A stretch of DNA of 64,000 nt from Anaeramoeba flamelloides. Lineage: Eukaryota > Metamonada > Anaeramoebidae. Below, piece by piece: positions 24,006 through 34,707 of this stretch. The notes under the pieces were generated by a model. It was not told the origin of the DNA, made no database searches, and saw only the letters and a list, made by a program, of their open reading frames with translations. The position numbers and the translations under genes are program-made. Where the stretch lies: positions 10,135,001-10,199,000 of the forward strand of contig JANTQA010000015.1 of NCBI GenBank assembly GCA_027625915.1, in the 5' to 3' direction. How positions within the stretch are numbered: the first letter of the stretch is position 1; each line of letters begins with the position of its first letter.

Positions 24006-25923
24006 GTTATTTTTCAGAAAAGTTTTTACAGTGATGTTCGATTTATTCATAACATTACACTAGATTTAGAAAATTTTTGGTAAAAGATAATATTTATGAT
24101 TATCAACCTGTTTTGTAAATTATTATAAAATTTGATCAAATTAGTAGACAAATTGCCAATATTTTCCCTATAAAGCCAAACCTTAAAAATGTTAGTTCTC
24201 TTATTTAATTATTTTAATTTATTAAAAAAAATAATAATAAATAAAGGATGTGTAGTTCCCTAGAAAATACCACACAGGTTGGCTAACTTAACTTTTGTTT
24301 TTCATTTTTGCAAAATTTCTCATTTTTGTTACACAAGGGTAAATAGGGACTGTTGTAAAAAATAAATTTTTTAGACTTTTTGAGACAAATAAAAAGTTAT
24401 ATCTAATTACCCATAATTTGGTAATGGTAAAAGAAACTTTTGTTTAGATTTTTGAGCTCAAATGAATTTTCAATATAAAATCGTTTGATAAATACCAATA
24501 AATTGTTCGAAAAATGAAATTTTTAAAAATTGAGAGATTGTTATTTACCAAACCATTTTTTGATTAACCTTATCATTAGTCTATTAAAATGACCTGATAT
24601 TTATTCATTATAACAAAAGTGTGGGGAATTGCATATAACTGTTGAATTATCTCGAAAATAGTACAAACTCAATTTTTTACAACATCCATATTTACACTTT
24701 ATTAATGAAAATATAAATAAAAAAATCAAAATAGTTAAACTTTCAAACTTGGAATAAAATCATCTCTGTTTCGGATTTATTCTAAAGTATTAAAAAAAAT
24801 ATTAAATAAATTCACAAAAAATATCAAATTATGGTTATATAACTTCCTGAGAGTAATTCAATATTTTAAACCCAAGGAAAATTAAATTGGATATATATCT
24901 TTAAATAAAAAATATGTGAAAACTATTTTTCATGTAAATTCTAGTCTCAAAATTATTATTTAAATGGTGTAAAATTCTTTTTATAACTGTTTTCTTTAGT
25001 TCATTTAAATGATTAAAAAACCCTTTTGTTAATTTTTAATTTCATTTTTGTATTATATTTTAATAATTTATTGTTAATTGGTCGGACTTCAAGCCCAATA
25101 GAGTTATATATTAAAATAGTTTTTTCTTAATATTTTATTAATAAATAATTTTTATATGTAACGTGTCAAAGAATTCTCATCAAATAATAAAACCAGAAAA
25201 TATAAATTTTTCAGTGAGTTAAATTATTTTTTTTCTCTCTTTTATAAAAAAGAAAACCTTATAGTTCACAATATTTATTTTAAGAGAATGTTTTTTTACT
25301 ATTTCAATGTGTATTGTAAAAACTGTTGTGTCATACGTTAAATTTATCAAAATAAAATTTGATCCAGAAAGATTTATTTTCTGTTTTGAGATTAATTTTT
25401 TGATTGGAAAATAATTGTTTGATTGGTACAAATAAAAAATAATTTTATAATTTTTAATATATTTTTAATCCGGAAAATTGCTAAAAAATTGTGACAGTTT
25501 TACTAATTTTACGAAAAAAATGTGTTTTTATTTGTAATATGAAATTTCAAATTTCAAAATAAAAATTTTTATAAGATATTTAGGAATTAGGTAATATTAT
25601 CTCAAAATTCCAAAATTGTTTTTTTATTATGAAAAATATTTTTTAAATGTTGTAATGGTTCTAAAACACAAGTATCAAATTTATTGTAAAAAAAATTCTC
25701 AAATTCGAAAATTTTTTTCGTATTACTTTTTGAAAATTAGAAAACAAATTTTTTAAAACATTAAAGAAAATATTTTTTTTTTTTGAATAATAGATATGAA
25801 TTCAATTGATAAATAAATTTAAAAACTATAAAATTTAAAGTTATTTTAATAAATTTCATTTTTTAGTCATTTTACCATTATAGGTTTGAATTAAAAATAT
25901 TGAGTATTGAATTATAAGTAAAA

Positions 25924-26028
<105 letters not shown>

Positions 26029-26782
26029 CATATCAAAAACAATTTCTTTCTAATAAATTAATAAATTATATATATATATTCGAATTTTCAAGTATTTATT
26101 GTTTATAACTAAAAACAATGGTTTTTTTTTTTTTTGAATAACGAATTAAAAATATATGTAATTTTGATTTCAAAAAAAAATATACTTATAATTAATCTAT
26201 TGTTTATTGTCTGTTAATTGATCTATTTCATGAGAAAAAATCTAGATTATTATCATAATTTGTATTTTAGATCTGAACAAGATTTCATTTTTTTGTGAAA
26301 AAAAAATATTATTGGTTTAAAATTTTTTTTAGTAAAAGGTTGGTTGTTATTTTAACATTTGTTATATATTATTCTCGTAAACTACTATCCAAGATTATAA
26401 AAGAAGAAGAAGAAGAAGAAGAAGGTGATGTTTCTAATAGGAAAATTGCAGTTTACAAATCAAAAATACTGTTATATAAAAATCACCAATAATACAAGAT
26501 ATAATATTATAATAATCTAGTTGAGAAGGGCTATATTATATCTTAAAATAATAATATTTTTTCACTTAGATTTTATTTTATTTGAAAAATGAACTTTTAG
26601 AATAAAAGTGAGTCGGGGAAAATAAATAGTTCGTTATTGTTGATTTGGAAGGTATCATTTAAGAGATTTTAAAAACAAACGAAAGAATTTATACCTAGCT
26701 TTCGTAAACAATTATTAAATTCATCAAAAAAGTTGTAAAAAAACTAGTTAGTGGAAGTAAAAATAGAAAATATATTTCTTTA

Positions 26783-27070
26783 CAGTTAGTTCCTCTATTA
26801 AGGAACACCATAAATGAAAATTTAAGGTGCAAAAAATCCATATTAAGAAATAAAATTTGAATTCTTATATAATAATTATGAAAAAAAATTTCCTGAATAA
26901 TGTAGATCCCAGTCCACTTTTAAGACACAAACTTCAACAAAACTTATTGTAAAAAAAAATCACCAATAGTAGCACAAAATAAAGATACAGGTATAATAAT
27001 TTGAAAAAAAAAAAAAAAAATACTATTTTTTTTTGCTTAATTTGAGATTTTTTCTATATATTAATTTTGG
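26783..27070. mobile_element. MITE family A cluster, copy 4 (two overlapping remnants)
   Basis: A left terminus follows TA at 26781-26782 (CAGTTAGTTCCTCTATTAAG). A second left-type end begins at about 26909 (CAGTCCACTTTTAAGACAC), and a TTAATTTGAGATTTTT arm follows near 27040. Most likely one copy landed in or beside another and both decayed. Confidence 0.55.
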
Positions 27071-27719
27071 TTGAAGAATTTGCAAAAAAATCGAAAGTTG
27101 TAATTATATGTTTGAATGGTTATTAAATATTTTTAAAAAAACAAATTTTAAGGAAATTTTCATAATCCTATTTAGCAAATATGAATATTTTTTATTTATT
27201 CATTCATCAACAAATAAACTAAAATCACAAAAGAGGTAGAGTTAATTATTTTTTCCCTTTTTAATAAAAAATAATAGCTTAATAGCTGAAATTGGCTATA
27301 ATATTTATTTATTTAGGGAGAGAAAATGGTAATTAAAGAAAATTTAGCTCAAAATTTGAAAAGAGTATTGGAAAATAATGAAAATATAATAAAAAAAAAG
27401 AATAATAATATCATTTGGTGACTTTGTTAATTTGCCTTTATTTCAATTGAAGACTATTTCAGACAATCTCTCTTTTTTTACTTATTTTAAATAATGTAAA
27501 CTTGAAAATAGATTAGTTAAAATATATGTATGTATGTATTTAACATCATTTTTAAGATACATACTTTGTACAAAATTGAAAATACAATAAAATTCTAAAA
27601 TTAAGGATAAAAAAGTGTACACAAGTAATTTAGACTATAAAAAAATTCAAAAAATATACTTTAAGGTCAAGGAATTATTTAGGTTAAAAATATTTTTATG
27701 AGATTTAAAAGAAAATCTT

Positions 27720-28380
27720 TGTAATTTTTATGAGGGCCTAACACCAATCAAAAATCAACCAACCTATAATGTGCAAGTGATCTCCAAAAATCAACAATCA
27801 AAAATAGGGAATATTTCGAAAAAAAAAGTACCAAAGACTGGTACACCATTTCCAATTTGAATGATTCGAATATATAATTTTGATAAAAGCTCAGATGGTT
27901 TCGAAGTGTTTCTCTTTAGCGCTTTTTGAGATCTAATATTTTTTTTTTTAGTTTTTTTCTTTTCTTCTCTCAGGGTTATTTTTATTTCAAGTATGTTACA
28001 AAATCCTTACTTTGTCAAATCAAGATGGTTGAAAAATATCTAAAAATAAGATTAAATGGGATTAAATTGGTTGTGTACTAAAAGGAAAACTATTTGTTTT
28101 AAATTGAAGAAATTTAACTATTAGGAAATCGAAAATGAGAAATAAGTATTTTTTTTTAATATTTAATTTTCAGTAATTGAAAATACTTTTCAACTTTTTT
28201 TTGTAGATCAAAATTTTCTGCCAAAGAGATCCAATTGAATTTTTTTTTGGTTATTGGAATTCTGTCAATCAAAAGTAGGACAATTTCATAATATACTTTT
28301 TGGGTTTCAATTCACTCGTGGGTATATATCAAATCCAAGTAAATGACTTGAGACTTGCTTGGAAAATTTTTTTAATATGC
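27720..28380 (+). repeat. Dispersed repeat B, copy 3
   Basis: It runs parallel to 7480-8150 over most of its length (ATCTCCAAAAATCAACAATC, TTTTGAGATCTAA, TTTGTTTTAAATTGAAGAAA, TCAATCAAAAGTAGGACAAT) with moderate divergence. A short ORF at 28300-28587 overlaps its end and is not treated as a gene. Confidence 0.7.
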
Positions 28381-29281
28381 CTAAAATTTCGTTCTAGTTT
28401 TTACATTAATAGTAGTACAAGATATAAAAGACAAGATACTTTTTTTATCTTACATTTTGTTACACTTGAACTTAAATTCCTTAAGGGAATAGTCTCTATT
28501 AAATTTTTTTACCTGAATTTAATAGAGATGGAGAAATTTTTTTGCGAATTAATTAGATTTGAAAAACCCTGTTTATTATCATATTAAACATATTTCAAGA
28601 TAATAAATCCTTATTTAGAAATTGGTCAAAAAAAAAATAATAGAAACTCATCCCTTAAATTCGAAGATTAAATGAGAAAAAATATTCACTTGTTTTTCCA
28701 TTATTTCTGTTTTTTACAAAGAGAGTTTTCAAATCAAAGAAATAAATACAAATTTGTGCTCTATATTTCTTTGTGGGTCATTTTTTATTAGATTAACGTA
28801 TCGGTATCTTTACCCGAGCTCAGAATCCTCATTGAAAGTCAGATTCGGCAGAATTTGAAAAAAGAAAAATCAGACAAAATGTTATTGCAGATTAAATTAC
28901 AAAGACCCATCTATCTTCGTTAGTAAAAAGTTGTTGGAGTTTTAGACGTTAATTCTGTTAATAACCGACACAGTGCTTTGAACTCAAAAAATTATATTAA
29001 TATGGAAAACGAAAATGGAAGGATAAAATAAATTGAAATGAGAATTATTATTTTTCTGAAGATATTAGTCATCAGACGGTTTTGTGTGTAGGGTAGAAGG
29101 AAAACTCTCTCAAATTGCTTTTTCCAAGAAGAAAAAAGAAAAATTAAAAAAAATTTTCAATTTTGTAAATGATTAATCAACCTTTGGTCTCTTAAGGAAA
29201 CCACAAAACGAACTTTTCAGAAAGATCGATGACAAGTTATTTTATTTATTATTTTTCATTTTTCCTTTTTGTAATTTTATA

Positions 29282-32200
29282 ATGTCTATTAAAAACTGGG
29301 TAAAAAACAAATCATCTGTTGTGTCTGCAGGATCGGAAGTTGAGATTCGGGTTGTGAAGGCAACCAACCATAATCATGTCGCACCAAAGGTGAAACATGT
29401 TCAATATTTAAAAAAGCTTACACACCAATACGGCGCGTTAAATGGGCAAATGACAAGGCTAATTGGGCAAAGGCTTCAAAAGAAATCTTTCGTTCTCGTT
29501 TTTAAATCGCTTGTTCTTCTTGATCGATTAATAAGTGAAGGAAACAAAAACTTTTTTTCCGAGTTTGCAAAGGCAAATTCCCAATCAGGGTTCTACGGAC
29601 TGAGCCATTTTAAAGATTTGTCAACCCCGAAAGCCTTTGAGTTTAATGAATTCATTCGGGTCTATGCTGCCTATCTCGAAGAAAAAATATACCTCTTCAA
29701 AGATCTACGCTATTCATTTAACCACGACCTTGGCAACACAAAGTCTTCTTCCAAATTTAAAACAGCAAGTATTTTACAACTTATTAAAGAAGTTCCAAGA
29801 TTTCAAGACACCCTTGATCTTCTTTTTAAGTGCAGGGTAATTAGTTTTTTTTTTCTTTGTGTGATTTTGAAATTTTCTTTTTATTTCTCTCAATCTTTTT
29901 CTTTTTCTTTTTCTTTTTCTTTTTTAATTTTAATTTTTTACAAAATTTTTTTTCTGTGCATTCTTTTGATATTCATAATCCACTTTAGGTTGGAAAAATG
30001 TCCCGTGATCCAATTTTCGCTGAAGCACATAAATTACTTGTTGATGATGCAACAAAACTTTATCGAATAATTAACGACTCAGCTTTTAGAATTGTTGGTA
30101 AGATCGAATTGAATTTTTTTTTTTTTCAAAAATTTTTTCCGAATTTTTTTTTTGGTTCATTTACTTTATTGTGATTTTTTCCCAATTGTGAATTATTTGC
30201 AAAAGTAATAAAAAAAGCATTTGATTGAATAAGTTGAGTTCAATGTACATGATTCTAAATGCAGATTCTGTTTCTAAATTAACAATCTTACTGGTATTTG
30301 AATTTAAAAATGGAAAACAATTTCACTTCGTTTATAATTTCCTTTTAAAAGTAGAGATCTCAACCACAAATTACAACATACTTCTTTGAGAACTCTATTT
30401 ATAAAAGAAAAATGGATCTGGAAGTGAATATTTTATCCCATTTATAATTCAAATACCAGTATTAAAGCCCTATTCCCAGTATACTGATAAATTCTAATAA
30501 ATTTTAAAAAATTTTTTGTTCAATTTCCATTTTTATAAATCTTTGAACTTTTTCTTATCAAACAGTCCCTGACAAAGAGTATTTTGAAAAACAACTAATT
30601 TTACAGAGTTTCTGAAAACTTGACTTCATAAAATGCTTTGTTCGAAGTTGAGCATAAAAATTTCATAAAGGAAAATCAACAAAAAATTTCTATCATTTAT
30701 TAGAATTTATCAGTAAAAGCAAAAAATGTCCATTTTTTTTAAATTAACTTTTTTTGAATATCTTCAAACTATAGTTTTGAACCAAGTATTTGGCTAGGCT
30801 TGAATAGTAACAAATTTTTACATTTCAGGCAACCTTTTGTTCATGGGGTTTTTGAAAAAGGAGATTGAAAAAAAATGACAAAAAAAAATGGACATTTTTT
30901 GTTTTTATACCAGGACTATGGCTTTAAATGGGATTTATTTTCAACTGACTATTCGTTTTTTCAACTCTGAAATCTGATCTTTGATTTAGGATTCTTATTT
31001 TACACAATGTGTACCATAAAAACAACAAATAAACAGAGAGAGTACACATTTAAATCCCTTTTTTAAAAACTCCATTGGTAAAAAAAAACAAAAGGAACAT
31101 GAAATGAAAATTTATTCCAATTTATGAATCAAATACCAGTAATAATCTGTCTGTTTGCAATAAGCCTTTACTAAAAGTTTTTAAAAAGCATTACCCAAAT
31201 TGCTTAAAACAGGTGAATTAGACCATTTTGAATTCCCACATCTAAAACATTTTATCAGCACTTTTTGATCACAGTTTTAAAAAAATGAGTACCAAAAGTT
31301 TTACTTACAATGCTTGAATGGGTAAGCCAAATAGTTTAAACAACACTTTTTAAAACTTTAATTCCTCACTTTTTTAAAACGGATGTTTTTTAAATTTTTA
31401 AAAATGTTAGTTTGGAATTTAACCCGAGCTTATTTTCAGTCACTGGACAAATTGAGTTTCTTTGTAGATCTGAACTACTGTTAATTGAAAAAATATATTG
31501 AACAAAATTTTCATTCAGCTTTCCAAAAAAATAACAAAATAAAAATTTTTACAATAAATCATTCTAAGCTAAATTTCAAAAATAGGGGCAGATTTTCCAT
31601 CATAAAAAAATTTGTTTAATTGTTTTTTTTGAATAATAATGTTTTTTACTAAAGTATTTAGAGATAATAACCAATATAAATTAATAAATAAAAATATAGT
31701 GTAATCATTTTATTTTTCAAAAGACAAATGAAACAAGAAAAAAATAATAATAATAAAAAAGTTTGCCCCTATTTTTGAAATTTGGCTTAGTTTCCCAATT
31801 TCGAAAAGAAAGAATCTTAATCTAACCAATTTTTTAATGTATTAAAAAGATTAAATTTTGCACAGAAAGAAATTATACAAAATATTGACCATTTTTTATG
31901 GGTATGTCCTTCCTATGAAAAAAATAGATTAATTTTTCAAAATAAATTAAAAGAAATAAAAATCTTCATGAATTAATTTTAAATCAAAATAGTTTGAAAT
32001 TATTTTCATTAATTAATAATCGTGAAATTTATGATTTTACACTTAAATGTCCTTTCGGAAAATTTAAGTCTAAAGGGCAACTAGAGTGTAATTTACACTT
32101 TTTCAATAATCAAAAAAAAAAAAAAAAAAAGTTTAAATTTTGCTTAGATCTTTTAAACATAATTTTTTGGAAAGAAAGAGAAATGAACATACTGTCCAAT

Positions 32201-33573
32201 TGAATTTTTTACAAACTTTATCAAAAACACTACGACTTTATTACAGTCAGTTTCACTTTTAAGGCGCAAACTTTTAATGAAATTTAAGTAACAAAAAAAT
32301 TCTCAAATTATAGCACATTTTTCGAATTTTTAATTTTTTACAATTTATTTTACTAGAATCTGAAAAATGTGCCTTAATTTGGAATTTTTTTGTTACTTAA
32401 ATTTCATTAAAAGTTTGCGCCTTAAAAGTGAAACTGACTGTAATCAAAATTTTTCTAAGAAAACACAGAATCAAAAAAAAAAAACAATTTCCACCTTAAG
32501 TAAAAACCATATAAAATCATTTTCATTTGAATATAAACCAATATTTTTTTTTCTTTAATTATAATAAGCATTTCAACGAGAAGTGGGTAGGAAAGAAAAT
32601 ATACCAATTTTCTTGTAAAAATGTTCATTTATTATTGATTTGGAAAAGATTAAATGGAAGTTTTGTAAAATAAAAATTCTCAAATTGTTTGGGACTTATC
32701 AATAATAATTCAGTCATTTTAAAAAAGTGAGACAAAAAAGTTTTTTCAAAAATATCTATAAAATAGATCACAAACTTTAATCGACCTATTTTTAGGACTT
32801 TATTAAAAATTTTTTTGATCACAATTTTTTAAAACAACTTTAACAAATATTTTACTTAATATTAAAACAAAGAATTTAAAATGATCTTTAAATTACTAAA
32901 ACAAAAAATCTATGAAATCATGATATTGAAAAATACATTGAATTTTGATCCTTTCTCAACCTCAAATTAGGATAGTCATTTTGTAAAAAGTCCTTTAAAA
33001 TGAAAAATTTTAAAATGAAAAAGTTTTAATCGTTTCTTATTTTTCTTTGATTCCTATACAAGTAGTTGGAGAATAGATAATATTTATTTTTGAATCCTTC
33101 TATTATTAATGCAATTTGATTAATTTATTATAACATTTCTATCTATTACAATTCTCATAAAAGACAAATTTTTTAAATTAAAAGGGCAATCTGCGCATAA
33201 ATGTTTAAAAATCTACGAAAGATATGTTGACGAATCTATACAAATTAAAAGTTGGCTAAAAAGCAATAATAGATATTCGAATTATCAAGAAGAAGAAGAA
33301 GAAGAAGAAGAAATTGACATTAAAAAAAAATTTCGCAAAGTTGTCAATAAAATGAAAACTTATTGTGAAAATTTACCAGAAAATGAAGAAGATAGCACCG
33401 GAGAAAGTGGTTCAAATAGTAATTCAAATGAAGAAAAATTGGGATCGGAATCAGGATCAAAAGAATCAGATGAGTCAGATGAGTCAGATGAGTCCGAAGA
33501 TGAATCAGATGAATCTATTTCATCAATTCCAATAAAATCGCTTAATTTAAAAGAAAAAATTCAAATTACCACC

Positions 33574-33609
<36 letters not shown>

Positions 33610-34707
33610 CAAAGTGTTAAAACTAAAGAACTCTTGGATTTTCAAAACAATAACCAACAAAATAATAATATATCTAATTTTGAAACAGATTTTTCACCTC
33701 GATCTACACCCAAAAACAACAATAATTTGTTTTCACAAACAGACCAATTATTTACTAATAATAACAACAACACTAATAACAACAATAACACCAATTCAGG
33801 ATTAATTAACGATTTAGATTTTAATTTTAATAGCACAACAACTAACCAAAATAAATCAAATCAATTTCAAAGTTTTTCTAAATTCAATACAACTAATTCT
33901 AATTCCAATACTAATTCTAATACAAATCTTGACTTTGGATCTTTTAGTACAAATACTAATACAAACACAAATACTAATACCAATACTAATTCTAATACAA
34001 ACCTTGATTTTGGATCATTTGGTACAAATACTAATACAAATAGAACTACTAATACAAATTCCAACACAAATCTTGATTTTGGATCATTTGGTACAAATAA
34101 TAACACAAATACAAAAACTAATACTAATTCTAACACAAACCTTGACTTTGGATCATTTGGTACAAATACTAATAACAATACAAACACAAACACCAATACT
34201 AATAATAATACAAACCTTGGTTTTGGATCATTTGGTACAAATACTAATACAAATAGAAATACTAATAATAATAATAATTTTGGTAATACAAATAAATTCC
34301 AAAATATCGTCGGGCAATTTGTTAATCAAAGAAGAGGTGGCCAAAATAATCAATGGGATTGGAACACTAATAAACAGAGCAATAATAATCCCTTTGGTGG
34401 TTTTAATTCAGGAAACAACAAAAATACATCAAACACATTTCTGAAAAAAACTCAAAATACCTATAATAACAATTCTTATCAAAATCAAAACTCCAATTTT
34501 GGTGGGTTCAATAACACTAATAATAATAATAACAGCAATAACAATAATTTCAATAATAATAATAACAATAATTCATTTCAACAAAATAATAACTTTAATC
34601 AAAATCAAAATAAAAAAATTGTCTTTCAAAATATTGTAAGAAAAATTGGAGAAAAAAATACAAAACAAGATCAATTTAGTGGCCTTGTTGATTTTAACAA
34701 ATTTTAA
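29282..34707 (+). CDS. AP180/CALM-type ANTH-domain clathrin adaptor with Asn-rich tail (three exons)
   Basis: Exons 29282-29836, 29989-30097 and 33164-34707 join in phase (0, then 1; the split codon becomes Asp222) to give 735 residues. Residues 1 to about 255 form an ANTH domain: a KATNHNHVAPKVKH motif near 26-39 (phosphoinositide-binding type); a Leu-Leu-x-Asp/Tyr-Arg helix in exon 2; and a KFF...IYERYV helix spanning the second junction. Such proteins bind PIP2 at the plasma membrane and recruit clathrin and AP-2. The tail has a Glu run, an Asp/Glu/Ser stretch (about 325-350), Asn tracts, five LDFGSF or LGFGSF units at about 477, 502, 525, 548 and 573, Trp-Asp-Trp at 619-621 and an Asn-Pro-Phe (630-632) that could bind EH domains. 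Intron 1 is 152 nt (GTAATT...TTTAG); intron 2 is 3066 nt (GTAAGA...ATAAAAG) and filled with mobile DNA. The low-complexity tail is typical of AT-rich amoebae. Confidence 0.88.
30291..30459. mobile_element. MITE family G, copy 2 (169 bp, TA-flanked)
   Basis: The ends CTGGTATTTGAATT and its complement lie between TA at 30289-30290 and 30460-30461. The inverted arms extend about 40 bp, including the TTTCACTTCGTTT motif, which recurs in related copies near 6640, 22075, 31100, 54483 and 63480. Confidence 0.75.
30462..30927. mobile_element. TIR element I, copy 1, interrupted by MITE H2
   Basis: The left arm (AAAGCCCTATTCCCAGTATA, then AAAGCAAAAAATGTCC after the inserted H2) pairs with a right arm ending ACATTTTTTGTTTTTATACC, AGGACTATGGCTTT; about 34 of 41 positions match. 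Both outer ends abut TTAA-like sequence. Removing H2 leaves about 235 bp, like the copies at 51990-52415 and 62385-62612. Confidence 0.75.
30484..30713. mobile_element. MITE family H, copy 2 (230 bp) nested in element I1
   Basis: The termini CTGATAAATTC and its complement are flanked by TA at 30482-30483 and 30714-30715. The body is inverted relative to 6774-7006. The uninterrupted I2 copy reads AGTATAAAAGC at the equivalent site, confirming a precise TA insertion. Confidence 0.85.
31567..31787. mobile_element. MITE family C, copy 2 (221 bp, TA-flanked)
   Basis: The left end AGCTAAATTTCAAAAATAGG and its complement at the right are well preserved, with TA at 31565-31566 and 31788-31789. It is younger-looking than copy C1. 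Confidence 0.85.
31800..32215 (+). mobile_element. LINE (non-LTR retrotransposon) remnant, C-terminal ORF2 fragment
   Basis: A forward frame near 31870-31960 reads an Asn-Ile-Asp-His-Phe-Leu-Trp-Val-Cys segment followed by Tyr-Glu-Lys-Asn-Arg, the typical H-x4-C end of LINE ORF2 zinc-knuckle regions (the E-x-x-x-H-F-x-x-x-C pattern). Several stops and frame changes follow, so it is a decayed 5'-truncated copy. It resembles the larger remnant at 45630-46790. Confidence 0.6.
32244..32440. mobile_element. MITE family A, copy 5 (197 bp, near-perfect palindrome)
   Basis: This is the best-preserved family member. The termini CAGTCAGTTTCACTTTTAAG and their exact complement extend into arms of about 90 bp with only scattered mismatches, flanked by TA at 32242-32243 and 32441-32442. 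High arm identity suggests recent origin or repair between arms. It lies inside the ANTH gene intron. Confidence 0.9.
33910..34250 (+). repeat. Coding tandem repeat in the ANTH protein tail (69-75 bp units)
   Basis: Five units, each with an ACAAAYCTTGAYTTTGGATC core (fourth base of codons drifting), are spaced 75, 69, 69 and 75 bp apart. Each encodes Asn-Leu-Asp/Gly-Phe-Gly-Ser-Phe between Asn/Thr-rich linkers. All units keep the reading frame, as the spacings are multiples of three. Confidence 0.85.

Larger units (their letters stand above)
30098..33163 (+). other. Long second intron of the ANTH gene (3.1 kb)
   Basis: It contains MITE G2, element I1 with nested MITE H2, a partial G-like end (about 31140), MITE C2, a LINE remnant and MITE A5. 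Only the junctions are host sequence of clear function. No additional exon is required by the ANTH alignment. Confidence 0.8.

Noticed and set aside
33642-34444. Val/Leu- and Ile-rich frames on both strands over the Asn-rich tail
   Set aside because: They arise from alternative readings of AAT/ACA repeats in the ANTH gene.
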